Assembly (NCBI GenBank): GCA_900546115.1
Contig: URBQ01000008.1
Coordinates: forward strand, 1-64,000
Direction: 5' to 3'
From: an uncultured Collinsella sp.
Lineage (GTDB): Bacteria > Actinomycetota > Coriobacteriia > Coriobacteriales > Coriobacteriaceae
DNA length: 64,000 nt
The translations under genes were made by a program, and so were the position numbers. The notes under the pieces are model-generated. The model was not told the origin of the DNA. It did not search any database and was given only the letters and a program-made list of their open reading frames with translations. Positions 7,898-16,979 of this stretch are shown one piece after another (the first letter of the stretch is position 1; each line of letters opens with the position of its first letter).

Positions 7898-9211
7898 ATG
7901 GACGAACTTTTTCACGTCAGTGAGCGCAAGTCCACAATCGGGACCGAACTTCGCGCTGGACTGACAACATTCCTGGCGATGGCCTACATCATCGCCGTCA
8001 ACCCCGCAGTGCTCTCGGGCGCTGGCATTGATGCGGGAGCGCTCGCCTGCGCCACCTGCCTGGGCGCCGGCATCATGACCATCTGCATGGGCATCTTCGC
8101 AAACCGCCCGCTCGCCTGCGCTTCAGGCCTGGGCATCAACGCCATGATCGCGGGCATCACCACCACCATGTGCGGCGGTGACTGGCACGTCGCCATGAGC
8201 GTTATCTTCCTCGAGGGTATCGTCATCTTGCTGCTCGTCCTTTGCGGCCTGCGCGAGGCCATCATGGACGCCATCCCCGTGGTCCTGCGCCACGCCATCT
8301 CGGTGGGTCTGGGCCTGTTTATCGCCATGATCGGCCTGTGCGACGCCGGCATCATCACCGCTGGCGCCGGTACGCTCGTCGGCCTGGGCGACATCGCCTC
8401 CCCCACCTTTATCGTCGGCATCATCTCCATCGTCGTGACGGTTGCCCTGGCTTCCCGCAACGTGCCGGGCTCGCTGCTCATCGGCATCATCGTCGCCGTT
8501 ATCGCCGGAATCCCGCTGGGCGTCACCCATGCGCCCGAGGGCCTCATCGCACCGCTCGACTTCTCGACCTTCGGCGCCCCGTTTGCCAGCACTGCCGACG
8601 GCAACCTTGCCATCGTGAAGGTCCTGACCGACCCGATGCTGCTCGTCGTTGCCTTCTCGCTGCTCATGAGCGACTTCTTCGACACCATGGGCACCGCGAT
8701 GGCCGTCGCCAAGCAGGGCGAGTTCTTGACCGAGGACGGCAATGTCGAGGACATCCGTCCCATCCTGGTCGTCGACTCCGTGGCCGCTGCTGCCGGTGGC
8801 TTTATGGGCGTCTCCTCCATCACCACCTTCGTCGAGTCCACCTCTGGCGCTGCCGACGGTGGCCGCACGGGCCTCACCTCCGTCACCACCGGCGTGCTGT
8901 TCATTCTCGCCGCGTTCTTCTCCCCCATCGTCACCATCGTTTCCAGCGCCGCCACCTGCGGTGCTCTGGTCTACGTCGGCTACCTCATGATGAGCGAGGC
9001 CTCCGAGATCGACTGGTCCGACGTGTCGCAGGGCTTCCCGGCGTTCATGATTGTCGCCGGCGTGCCCTTCACCTACTCCATCTCTGCCGGCATTGGTCTG
9101 GGCTTTATCGCCTACGTGGTCGTCGCGCTCTTTAAGGGCGAGGCATCCAAGATCAAGCCGCTCATGTGGATCGCAGCCCTTGCCTTCCTCGTCTACTTCT
9201 TTGTAGCGTAA
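7898..9211 (+). CDS. AzgA-type purine (guanine/hypoxanthine) permease
   Basis: 437 residues from ATG 7898 with an AAGGAAAGG purine run upstream; the first 15 in-frame codons are leader. It starts with the family signature ELRAGLTTFLAMAYIIAVNP. It continues with ASGLGINAMIA, FFDTMGTAMAVAKQGE and TTFVESTSGAADGGRTGL, all diagnostic of the NCS2 AzgA branch, which takes up hypoxanthine, guanine and adenine with protons. About 12-14 membrane helices. It is monocistronic, with a terminator just downstream. The leader holds no purine riboswitch that I can recognise. Confidence 0.9.
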   Translation: MDELFHVSERKSTIGTELRAGLTTFLAMAYIIAVNPAVLSGAGIDAGALACATCLGAGIMTICMGIFANRPLACASGLGINAMIAGITTTMCGGDWHVAMSVIFLEGIVILLLVLCGLREAIMDAIPVVLRHAISVGLGLFIAMIGLCDAGIITAGAGTLVGLGDIASPTFIVGIISIVVTVALASRNVPGSLLIGIIVAVIAGIPLGVTHAPEGLIAPLDFSTFGAPFASTADGNLAIVKVLTDPMLLVVAFSLLMSDFFDTMGTAMAVAKQGEFLTEDGNVEDIRPILVVDSVAAAAGGFMGVSSITTFVESTSGAADGGRTGLTSVTTGVLFILAAFFSPIVTIVSSAATCGALVYVGYLMMSEASEIDWSDVSQGFPAFMIVAGVPFTYSISAGIGLGFIAYVVVALFKGEASKIKPLMWIAALAFLVYFFVA

Positions 9212-9238
9212 CGGCAAAGCTGCCAAAGCAGAACACCA

Positions 9239-9278
9239 AAGCGCGGAGTCGCATCGAGCGGATCCGCGCTTTTCTTTT
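9239..9278 (+). terminator. terminator after the purine permease
   Basis: AAGCGCGGA (9239-9247) pairs with TCCGCGCTT (9263-9271), followed by TTCTTTT. A related stem lies at about 11334-11368, ahead of the second surface protein, so this element belongs to the duplicated block. Confidence 0.8.
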
Positions 9279-9418
9279 AAAGCCAGGCACCGCACGGACG
9301 CGCGATGTATTGCCTCCCAAGTTTTGGACATTTTGCCCTCCAAACGGCACTACCGCCGGCTACATCCTGCAGATATGCTGGGCGTAATCGCATAGGCCCT
9401 ATGAGGATGGGAGTAACC

Positions 9419-11206
9419 ATGGCCACCTTGTTCACGACCCCCAAGCGCAATGATAAAACCTCAGGAGCCCATTTTGTCGAGCCCGACGTGCACCGTCGCA
9501 CGCTGCTCGCGCACGGCAGCTGGCGCCGCGTGACGCGCCGCATCGTCTGCGGCCTGGCCTGCGCGCTCACGGTAAGTTCGCTGCTCATGCCGAGCGTCTC
9601 GCTCGCGGCGGAGTGGGTGGACGTTGGCGGCGTCCGCCATGAAGCGGCCGCGGGGCCCACGGGAGACGCCGCCGGCACCTGGAGCTGGGACGGCGCCGAC
9701 GATATGAAGCTCAACGGCTATGACGGCGGTGCGATCAAGGCTGCGGGCAAGCTCAACATTGCCTACGAGGGCAAGAACACCGTGAAAACCGAGCCCGATT
9801 ACACCGGGGCCGCCATCAAGGCGCAGGATTGCACTAGCCAGAAAGCAGAGTTGAACATAACGAGCTCGAATAGCACGGATGAGCTCAATGTGACAGCCGA
9901 GGCCGATGCAATTAAATCAACAGGTGACCTTTCCATTTCTGGCCCAGGCACTGTGAACACCACAAGCACTAATTCCGACGGAATTGAGGCAAAGGGCGAT
10001 CTCTCTATCACAGGCTCGGGCACCGTGAATGCAACGGGCGGTACCGAAGGCATCCAATCCAAGGGCAAGACCACCATCGATTCCTCTGGTACAGTGATCG
10101 CTAAAGGAGGCGAAGGTTACGGCGTCGCCGCGGGCAGTGACCTGATCATCAAAGGCGGTGGCAAGGTAGAAGCAAGCTCGATAGAAGAAGCGGCGATTTG
10201 GGCTGACGACAACATCGACATCTCGGGCGGCAGCCAGGTCAAGGCGAACTCCGAGGGAGATCTTGCCGTCAACGCTGAGGGCAGTCTCGCGGTCACGAAC
10301 GCCTCCCTTGACGCAAGTGGTGTTAAATATGGCGTCTATGCTTGCAAGGGCGCTATACTCGATCACGCGACCGTAACGGTCCGCACAAGCGCGAGCGGCG
10401 GCCAGGCCATCGCCCTCATCACTGACGGGGACGACATCGTCATCAAGAATGGTTCCATCGTGGACGCGTTCGCGGAAGGCGAATTCTCGGTTGCAATCTC
10501 TACCAGAAACCACCAGCTCAACGACGCGGGCGGACACATCTACATCAGCGACTCCGTTGTTAAGGCTATAGCCCGCTATGTCGAGTCCGGTAGCGACGGC
10601 CCTGACCACTACAGCAACGACCAAAGCGGCGAGGTCATCCCTGAGCCTAGGGGTCTGAACATCGGTATCTTCGCCCAGACCAGCGAGGGCATCACGCCCG
10701 CGACTATTTCGATCGTCCGCAGCAAGGTCACTGCCGAAGGAGACACGGCGGCGATCTTCGCCCTTGCCATGAGCGCGGACGGCAAGGCAATCGGCACCAT
10801 CGAAATCGAAGGCTCCACCATCCTGACGCCTGAAGGCGGCAAGGTCATTGACTATCGCAACAAAGAAGAGCTCAGCAACGGCGACATCTACGAAGCGGGT
10901 CAAACCATCGGCACGGGCGACGCTGTGATCGACTCCCCCTATAACGAAGCTGTCGCCAAGAGCACGGTCATCGTGCCTCCCGAGGAGATCAAACCCGAGG
11001 AGAAGCCAGGCGAGACCAAGCCCGAGGGTTCCAAGTCCGAGGGCACGAAGACAACCAAGACCGTTGCAGTTGCAGCCACGGGAGCCAAGACCACCGGCAA
11101 GCTCGCGGCAACCGGCGACGCCTCGAGCGTAGCCATCGTGGCAGCCGCCCTTGCGGGAACAGCCGCCATCGCCGCCGGCGCCGCGGTGAGTCGCAAGCGT
11201 GCATAG
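9419..11206 (+). CDS. sortase-anchored beta-helix surface protein, paralogue A
   Basis: 595 residues. ATG 9419 follows GGGAG; the in-frame upstream extension is leader. A long basic N-region ends in a hydrophobic signal segment cleaved near SVSLA-AEWV. The mature part opens with WSWDGADDMKLNGYDGG and carries many short glycine-rich turns such as GDLSISGPGTVN. This pattern matches the Cthe_2159 carbohydrate-binding (pectate-binding) right-handed beta-helix family. A Pro/Glu/Lys-rich stretch precedes KLAATGD, a hydrophobic span and a basic SRKRA tail. That is an LAxTG sorting signal of the actinobacterial class E type. It probably displays a glycan-binding stalk on the wall; no catalytic site is apparent. 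Confidence 0.8.
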   Translation: MATLFTTPKRNDKTSGAHFVEPDVHRRTLLAHGSWRRVTRRIVCGLACALTVSSLLMPSVSLAAEWVDVGGVRHEAAAGPTGDAAGTWSWDGADDMKLNGYDGGAIKAAGKLNIAYEGKNTVKTEPDYTGAAIKAQDCTSQKAELNITSSNSTDELNVTAEADAIKSTGDLSISGPGTVNTTSTNSDGIEAKGDLSITGSGTVNATGGTEGIQSKGKTTIDSSGTVIAKGGEGYGVAAGSDLIIKGGGKVEASSIEEAAIWADDNIDISGGSQVKANSEGDLAVNAEGSLAVTNASLDASGVKYGVYACKGAILDHATVTVRTSASGGQAIALITDGDDIVIKNGSIVDAFAEGEFSVAISTRNHQLNDAGGHIYISDSVVKAIARYVESGSDGPDHYSNDQSGEVIPEPRGLNIGIFAQTSEGITPATISIVRSKVTAEGDTAAIFALAMSADGKAIGTIEIEGSTILTPEGGKVIDYRNKEELSNGDIYEAGQTIGTGDAVIDSPYNEAVAKSTVIVPPEEIKPEEKPGETKPEGSKSEGTKTTKTVAVAATGAKTTGKLAATGDASSVAIVAAALAGTAAIAAGAAVSRKRA

Positions 11207-11514
11207 ACGCCTCGATCTTTAACGCACGGGGCGGCACCCCCGAATACGCCTAGTCCGCACGCCGTTTAGCAACGCCACCGCCAAGCTCCCCTCCGGCGGT
11301 GGCGTTTCCTGTTTGCACTCGTATGGCGCACACGCGAGCGGAGTCGCAACAAGCGGCTCCGCGCTTTGTGATTAATGCCCGACAACGCGTAGGTGCGCAG
11401 CTTATTCCTCTTCCGGATTTTGGACATTTTGCCCTCCAAACGGCACTACCGCCGGCAACATCCAGCAGATACGCTGAATCTAGCCGTATAGGCCCTATGA
11501 GAACGGGAGCAACC
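11207..11514 (+). promoter_or_regulatory. terminator plus duplicated leader between the two surface genes
   Basis: This 308 bp gap holds the terminator at 11271-11308. It is followed by a copy of the sequence preceding the first surface gene: segments at about 9240-9421 and 11335-11517 share a stem-loop. They also share the string TTTTGGACATTTTGCCCTCC (9321 and 11416 onward) and the TAGGCCCTATGAG block just before the ribosome site. The promoter is probably in the shared part, so both genes likely respond to the same signal. Confidence 0.6.
11271..11308 (+). terminator. terminator after surface protein A
   Basis: Perfect 12 bp stem AACGCCACCGCC (11271-11282) with GGCGGTGGCGTT (11295-11306), then TCC. 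An almost identical hairpin follows paralogue B at 13357-13394. Confidence 0.85.
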
Positions 11515-13299
11515 ATGGCAGCCTTGTTCACGACCCCCAAACGCAATGACACTACCGCCGGAACCCATGTTGCCGAACCCGACGTTCGCCGTCGCATAGG
11601 ACTCGCGCACGGCAGCTGGCGCCGCGTGACGCGCCGCATCGTCGTAGGCGCCGTGTGCGCGCTCACGGTGAGCTCGCTGCTCATGCCGAGCGTCTCGCTC
11701 GCGGCGGAATGGGTCAAGGTCGGCGGCAACAAGTACAACACCGCGGCGAGCGACGAGGCCGGTACCTGGTCGTGGGACGGCGCCGACGACTTGAAGCTCA
11801 ACAACTATAACGGCGGCGAGATCCAGGCCGCAGGCAAGCTCAACGTGAATTACTCGGGGACCAACATCGTCACTGCCGAATGGATCGAAGGCATCAACGT
11901 TTCTCATGGCACTAACGAGAACGCCGAGCTCAATATCCAAGGCGACGCGGGCAGCACGCTCAGCGTGACATCTACTGAGGACGCTATCCTCTCCACGGGT
12001 AATATCAACATCGACGGAGCCGGATCCGTCAACGCCACGAGCACTGGGTTTGACGCCATAAATGCCGGGGGTGATCTCGCTATCAAAGGTTCGGGCAACG
12101 TCAACGCCACGGGCGTATCGGATGGCATCAGGGCAAACGGCAATATCACGATTGACGACAGCGGGGCCGTCACCGCCAGGGCTACCAAGGACAAGGGTAT
12201 CGGAACCGACAAGAACCTCACCATCAAGGGTGGCGGCACAGTCGAGGCAAGCTCAGCCGATGGTGAGGCCATTTGGAGCGGCGGCAACATCAATATCTCG
12301 GACGGCAGCCAGGTCAAGGCGAGCTCCGAGAAAGACGCCGCCGTCGAGGCCAAGGGCAGCCTCGCAGCCACAAACGCCTCCCTCAACGCAAACGGTGTTG
12401 AATATGGCGTCTATGCCCACAAGGGCATCACACTCGATCATGCAAACGTGACAGTCCGCGCAAGTAAAGGCAGATACGGTGACGCCATTGCCCTCTTCAC
12501 CTACCAAGACGATATCGTCGTCAAGAACGGCTCCACCGTGGACGCGTTTGCGGAAGGCGAGGTTTCGGCTGCATTCTCCACCAGAAACGATCGACCCAAC
12601 GAGGAGGGTGGCCACATCTACATCAGCGACTCCGTTGTCAAGGCCATAGCCCGCTATGTCGAGAACGGCGACGGCCCCATCCCCTACAGCGAAAACCAAG
12701 ATGGTGAGACGAGCCCCGAGCCCCAAGGCGAGAACATCGGCATCATCGCCCAGACCAGCGAGGGCGTCACACCCGCAGTCATCTCGATCATCCGCAGCAA
12801 GGTAACGGCCGAAGGAGATACAGCGGCAATCTTTGCCCGTGCCATGAGCGCTGACGGCAAGACAATCGGCACCATCAAGATTGAGAACGCCGCCATCCAG
12901 ACGCCCGAAGGCGGCAAGGTCATTGACTATCGCAAGCTCCGTGACGGCATCTACGAGGCAGGCCAAGCCATCGGCACGGGCGACGCTGTGATCGACTCCC
13001 CCTATAACGAAGCTGTCGCCAAGAGCATGGTCATCGCACCTCCCGAGGTAGCCAAGCCGGAAGACCCCAAGCCCGACGAGACCAAGCCCGCAGAAAGCAA
13101 GCCCGCGGAGTCCAAGCAGAACCCCAAGCCTGAGTGCTCAAAGCCGACCAAGGCCGTTGCGGCTTCAATCACGAAAGCCAAGACTACCGGCGTGCTCGCG
13201 GCAACCGGCGACACCTCGGGTGCGGCCATCGTGGCAACCGTCCTTGCGGGAACAGCCGCTATCGCCGCAGGCACCATGGCGAGCCGCAAGCGCTCTTAG
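11515..13299 (+). CDS. sortase-anchored beta-helix surface protein, paralogue B
   Basis: 594 residues from ATG 11515 (GGGAG 5 nt upstream); upstream in-frame codons are leader. Same plan as the preceding gene: basic N-region, signal segment ending SVSLA-AEWV, WSWDGADDLKLNNYNGG, glycine-rich beta-helix rungs, and a Lys/Pro linker. It ends in VLAATGD plus a hydrophobic span and SRKRS. Long stretches are identical to paralogue A, including the block from DSVVKAIARYVE to the end of the helix, whereas the rung region near residues 60-150 differs more. This suggests a recent tandem duplication with divergence in the presumed ligand-facing part. The linker has extra DETKPAESKPAESK repeats. Confidence 0.8.
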   Translation: MAALFTTPKRNDTTAGTHVAEPDVRRRIGLAHGSWRRVTRRIVVGAVCALTVSSLLMPSVSLAAEWVKVGGNKYNTAASDEAGTWSWDGADDLKLNNYNGGEIQAAGKLNVNYSGTNIVTAEWIEGINVSHGTNENAELNIQGDAGSTLSVTSTEDAILSTGNINIDGAGSVNATSTGFDAINAGGDLAIKGSGNVNATGVSDGIRANGNITIDDSGAVTARATKDKGIGTDKNLTIKGGGTVEASSADGEAIWSGGNINISDGSQVKASSEKDAAVEAKGSLAATNASLNANGVEYGVYAHKGITLDHANVTVRASKGRYGDAIALFTYQDDIVVKNGSTVDAFAEGEVSAAFSTRNDRPNEEGGHIYISDSVVKAIARYVENGDGPIPYSENQDGETSPEPQGENIGIIAQTSEGVTPAVISIIRSKVTAEGDTAAIFARAMSADGKTIGTIKIENAAIQTPEGGKVIDYRKLRDGIYEAGQAIGTGDAVIDSPYNEAVAKSMVIAPPEVAKPEDPKPDETKPAESKPAESKQNPKPECSKPTKAVAASITKAKTTGVLAATGDTSGAAIVATVLAGTAAIAAGTMASRKRS

Positions 13300-13356
13300 A
13301 CGCCTCTGCGCACATGGCAGCTCCCGCGAAGGCCCCGAGTCCCAGCATCGTTTAAC

Positions 13357-13394
13357 AACGCCACTGCCGAGCTCCCCTCCGGCGGTGGCGTTTT
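13357..13394 (+). terminator. terminator after surface protein B
   Basis: AACGCCACTGCC (from 13357) pairs with GGCGGTGGCGTT (13381-13392), followed by TTCC. It is the duplicate of the hairpin at 11271-11308. Confidence 0.85.
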
Positions 13395-13459
13395 CCATAT
13401 GCGTCCGCAGGGTATGCACGAGATTGTCTTTGGTCTAGCCCAACCTGCATGAGCCGGCG

Positions 13460-13468
13460 TGCGACAAT
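13460..13468 (+). promoter_or_regulatory. extended -10 element (TGCGACAAT) for the esterase gene
   Basis: TG-C-GACAAT lies about 40 bp upstream of the esterase start. The same TG-N-GAYAAT pattern precedes several other genes in the window. No convincing -35 box is seen. Confidence 0.4.
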
Positions 13469-13506
13469 GGGGGCCGTCGATATCACAACGCCGAGAGAAG
13501 CCCGTC

Positions 13507-14172
13507 ATGGAAGCGCATCAAAAGCAGATAACCGTTCATGCACAGCATGCCGAAAGCGCACCAGTCATCTATCTTCCCGTGGTCATGGGCGACGGCACGG
13601 AGGTTTATGAACGCTGCCGAGAGCTCAACTGCCCGCCCTTCACGCTTGTCGGCATTGGCAGCCTCAACTGGAATCGCGAGCTGAGCCCCTGGGTATGCGA
13701 CGGTACCGTGCGCGATGCCGAGCCCTTTGGTGGACAGGCCGCTGGTTTTCTTGACGAGTTGTTGAAGCAGATAATCCCAGAGGCCGAATCATCGCTCCCG
13801 CAACCGCCCACCTGGCGCGGCGTTGCCGGCTACTCGTTGGCGGGTCTTTTTGCACTGTGGGCACTTTGGCAAACAGATGTCTTTGAGCGCGCGGCGAGTG
13901 CATCGGGGTCGCTGTGGTTCCCCGGCTTTATCGACTACGCGCGCGAGCGCACGATGACAGCTACGCCCGACGCCGTCTATCTGTCACTCGGCAAAAAGGA
14001 AACCAAGACGCCCAACCGCATGATGCGGCACGTACTCGACGATACGCGCGCGATGGAAGAGCTGTTTATCGAGCGTGACATTCCAACAACGCTGGAGCTC
14101 AACCCCGGCAATCACTTTACCCAAACTGACCTGCGCATGGCACGCGGCATCCACTGGATACTGACGCATTAA
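13507..14172 (+). CDS. alpha/beta hydrolase, Fes/IroE-like esterase family
   Basis: 221 residues. ATG 13507 has a GAGAG-type site; 16 upstream in-frame codons are rejected. GYSLAGLFALWAL holds the nucleophile elbow (Ser in GxSxAG). A family-type acid-region helix and NPGNHFTQTDLRMARGI provide the probable catalytic His near residue 209. The compact size and absence of a signal peptide point to a cytoplasmic serine esterase of the group that includes enterochelin esterases and uncharacterised COG2819 hydrolases. No siderophore genes lie nearby, so the substrate is unknown. Confidence 0.78.
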   Translation: MEAHQKQITVHAQHAESAPVIYLPVVMGDGTEVYERCRELNCPPFTLVGIGSLNWNRELSPWVCDGTVRDAEPFGGQAAGFLDELLKQIIPEAESSLPQPPTWRGVAGYSLAGLFALWALWQTDVFERAASASGSLWFPGFIDYARERTMTATPDAVYLSLGKKETKTPNRMMRHVLDDTRAMEELFIERDIPTTLELNPGNHFTQTDLRMARGIHWILTH

Positions 14173-14212
14173 AAATGGCATCCACGCGTACATACGCATG
14201 GACGCCATTTTT
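14171..14212. terminator. bidirectional terminator between esterase and permease
   Basis: AAAAATGGCATCCACGC (14171-14187) pairs with GCATGGACGCCATTTTT (14196-14212) apart from minor wobbles. T runs are on both strands and the flanking genes converge. Confidence 0.8.
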
Positions 14213-14232
14213 AATTTGGCTGAACGCAGCTG

Positions 14233-15567
14233 CTATTCAGCAGTCTCCTCAAGCTCGGAAGTATCGAACTCAAAGTCGTTACCGGGCAGGATGGCGTTGA
14301 GCACAATGCCCACCAGCGAGCCCACGGCAAGGCCCGAAAGCGAAATCGTCACGCCGCCCAGCTCCAGCACGATGGCACCGGCGGTACTGTAGGCAATGCC
14401 GAGCGAAAGCACGAGCACCAGAGCCGCCACCAGCACGTTGCGGTTGTTCTGGAAATCAACCTGGTTCTCGATGAGGTTACGTACACCAACGGCGCTGATC
14501 ATGCCGTAGAGCACGAGCGACACACCGCCGATAACGCATGCCGGCATGGCGGCAATCACCGCAGCAAACTTGGGGCAGAACGAAAGCACAATGGCGCAGC
14601 AGGCGGCAATGCGAATCACACGTGGGTCGAACACACGCGTCAAGGCAAGCACGCCGGTATTCTCGCCATACGTCGTATTGGCGGGGGCGCCAAAGAGCGA
14701 TGCCAAGATGGTCGCCAGGCCATCGCCGAGCAGGGTACGGTGCAGACCGGGATCGGCAATGTAATTGCGTTCGCAGGTAGAGCCAATGGCGGAGATATCG
14801 CCGATATGCTCGATCATAGTTGCAAAGGCCAGCGGCATGATGGTGATGATGGCCGTCGTGGCAAGACCGCTATCGAACTGCGGCCCAAAGAGTGCAAACA
14901 CGGTGTTATCCCACACGACGGGCAAGCCAACCCAGGGAGCGGCTGCGACGCCCGAGAAATCAACCTCGCCGAGCGCAGTCGCAACGGCATAGCTCACCAC
15001 AACGCCCAGCAGAATCGGCACGATCTTGACCATACCACGGCCCCAGATGTTGCAGATGACGATCACCGCCACAGCGACAACGGCAACAAGCCAATTAGTC
15101 TGGCAGTTGGCGATGGCAGAGCTTGCCAAGATCAGGCCGATGGAAATGACGATGGGGCCCGTCACTACCGGCGGGAAGAAGCGCATAACGCGCTTGGCGC
15201 CAAACGCGCGGAAGAGCGCCGCAAGCACCGGATAGAGCAGGCCGGCACAAGCTACGCCCAGGCAGGCGTAGGGCAAAAGCTCGGCTTCGCCGTTGGGCGC
15301 GATGGCGGCATAGCCCGCGATAAAGGCAAACGAAGATCCCAAAAACGCTGGCACCTTGCCGCGCGATAGGAAGTGGAAGAACAGCGTGCCCAGGCCGGCA
15401 AACAAAAGGGTCGCCGAAACCGAAAGGCCGGTGAGCACAGGCACCAGCACGGTAGCGCCGAACATGGCAAACAGGTGCTGCAGGCCGAGCAAAAACATGC
15501 GCGGGCGACCGAGCGACGACGCATCGTAGATGGCATCGGCGACGGCGGGCGTCGAGGATTGGGACAT
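14233..15567 (-). CDS. NCS2 uracil/xanthine permease
   Basis: 444 residues; ATG 15567 with GAAAGGA upstream, so the 24 preceding in-frame codons are excluded. It starts PRMFLLGLQHLFAMFGATVLVPVLTGL, split here by helix 1, which is the UraA/PyrP signature. It continues with FPPVVTGPIVISIGLILA and TTYGENTGVLALTRV, the substrate-binding and QN/ENTG region of uracil permeases. About 14 membrane segments. Import of uracil with protons is most likely; xanthine or uric acid cannot be excluded. It is a single-gene unit, and a TACAAT -10 lies in the upstream gap. Confidence 0.88.
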   Translation of the reverse strand: MSQSSTPAVADAIYDASSLGRPRMFLLGLQHLFAMFGATVLVPVLTGLSVSATLLFAGLGTLFFHFLSRGKVPAFLGSSFAFIAGYAAIAPNGEAELLPYACLGVACAGLLYPVLAALFRAFGAKRVMRFFPPVVTGPIVISIGLILASSAIANCQTNWLVAVVAVAVIVICNIWGRGMVKIVPILLGVVVSYAVATALGEVDFSGVAAAPWVGLPVVWDNTVFALFGPQFDSGLATTAIITIMPLAFATMIEHIGDISAIGSTCERNYIADPGLHRTLLGDGLATILASLFGAPANTTYGENTGVLALTRVFDPRVIRIAACCAIVLSFCPKFAAVIAAMPACVIGGVSLVLYGMISAVGVRNLIENQVDFQNNRNVLVAALVLVLSLGIAYSTAGAIVLELGGVTISLSGLAVGSLVGIVLNAILPGNDFEFDTSELEETAE

Positions 15568-15690
15568 GGATGTCCTTTCATAATGGAAGGGCGCCCGGGC
15601 ATATCGGATAACCTGCCCGAACGATACGATCCGAACCATTGTACGCGATACGCAACGTCTCGCACGCGCCGTCGCCTGCGAACGGTAGCG

Positions 15691-16824
15691 TTACTTCCAA
15701 ACGCGCTCGGCGATGCGTTTGACCAGGGCAATCTTTGCCCATTGCTCGTCCTCGGTCAGCTTGTTGCCAATCTCGCAGCTGGCAAAGCCGCACTGGGGAG
15801 ACAGATACAGGTTCTCGAGCGGCACATACTGGGCAGCCTCGCGGATGCGCTCAACGATAACGTCCTCGTCCTCGAGCTCTGCGGCCTTGGTGGTCACCAA
15901 GCCCAGCACGACCTTCTTGCCGGGTGCAACGTAGCTGAGCGGCTCAAAACCGCCGGCGCGCGGCGTGTCGAACTCCAGATAGAACGCATCGACGTCCTCA
16001 TGCGCAAACAGATATGGAGCGATGGGATCGTAGCCGCCTTCAAAAGCGTAGGTGGAGTGGTAGTTGCCGCGGCACACGTGCGTGTTAATGACGAGGTCGT
16101 CGGGCTTGCCCTCGATGGCGGCGTTGTTGAGCGCCACGCCCAGCTCGCTCACCTTTTGCAGGTCAACCGGGCTCATGCCAGTCTTGGACACAAAGTCGGT
16201 ATCGCAATAGATGCCCCAGGTGCAGTCATCAAACTGGATGTTGCGGCAACCCGCTGCGTACAGGTCGGCGATCACCGTGCGATAAGCGGCTGCAATTGCG
16301 TCGGCAAGTTCCTCATCGGTCTTATAGACAGCGCGCAGGCTCTCCTGCTGGCCATCGCAGCGGTCGAGCGTAACCTCCGAGAACGTCTGGATCGGCGCCG
16401 GAATGGTCTGGCGTGCAACGTGGCCCTCCCCCTCGAGTGCCTTGACAAACTTAAAGTGCTCGACGAAGGGGTGGTTCTCGCCGCTGATGGGGCCGGTCAC
16501 CACGGCGGTGTCAGCCGTGGTCTCCTCGTCGTGGAACATATAGCCCGTACGCGAGGTGCGGCGTTCAATGCCGTTGAGCCCCCACATAAAATCGAGGTGC
16601 CAGTAACTGCGACGAAACTCGCCATCGGTAATCACCTGCAGACCGGCGGCCTTTTGCTTGTCCACCAGGTCGCGAATAGCCTCATCCTCGACGGCCTTAA
16701 GCCCCTCGGCATCGAGCGTGCCTGCCGCATAGGCAGCGCGGGCATCCTTTACGGCCTGCGGACGAAGAAAGCTGCCGACGATATCAGCGCGAAACGGCGC
16801 GTTCGGTTGAATTGAAGTGCTCAT
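15691..16824 (-). CDS. cobalamin-independent methionine synthase-like protein (YxjG/YxjH type)
   Basis: 377 residues from ATG 16824 (AAGGGAG upstream). It corresponds to the C-terminal catalytic half of MetE only, as in the YxjG/YxjH family. The zinc ligands are seen in NTHVCRGNY (His and Cys) and SPQCGF (Cys). GEFRRSYWHLDF near the N-terminus is typical of the family. Full MetE moves a methyl from methyltetrahydrofolate to homocysteine; single-domain members use folate or other methyl donors and their true donor is often unclear. It lies downstream of a LysR gene with a LysR box and a second palindrome in front, suggesting sulfur or methionine control. Confidence 0.85.
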   Translation of the reverse strand: MSTSIQPNAPFRADIVGSFLRPQAVKDARAAYAAGTLDAEGLKAVEDEAIRDLVDKQKAAGLQVITDGEFRRSYWHLDFMWGLNGIERRTSRTGYMFHDEETTADTAVVTGPISGENHPFVEHFKFVKALEGEGHVARQTIPAPIQTFSEVTLDRCDGQQESLRAVYKTDEELADAIAAAYRTVIADLYAAGCRNIQFDDCTWGIYCDTDFVSKTGMSPVDLQKVSELGVALNNAAIEGKPDDLVINTHVCRGNYHSTYAFEGGYDPIAPYLFAHEDVDAFYLEFDTPRAGGFEPLSYVAPGKKVVLGLVTTKAAELEDEDVIVERIREAAQYVPLENLYLSPQCGFASCEIGNKLTEDEQWAKIALVKRIAERVWK

Positions 16825-16864
16825 AGATATCTCCCTTTGCATTGGTTGCTTTACTGGGACAGAG

Positions 16865-16878
16865 TATGAGCGCTCATA
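16865..16878. promoter_or_regulatory. perfect palindrome in front of the methionine synthase-like gene
   Basis: TATGAGCGCTCATA is a perfect 14 bp palindrome 41 bp upstream of the start. It could be an operator or an activator site partner of the LysR box at 16912. Confidence 0.4.
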
Positions 16879-16911
16879 TAGCCATCGTAAAATATACGTT
16901 TATAAGAGTTT

Positions 16912-16932
16912 GATATAGATGCTTCCTATATC
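16912..16932. promoter_or_regulatory. LysR-type box
   Basis: GATATAG (16912-16918), 7 nt, CTATATC (16926-16932): a perfect inverted repeat that fits T-N11-A. It lies between the LysR gene and the methionine synthase-like gene and probably binds that regulator. Confidence 0.6.
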
Positions 16933-16979
16933 AGTTGGGACTGCCATGAAGAGATTTGACCTGTACAGGACGCAGCAGT

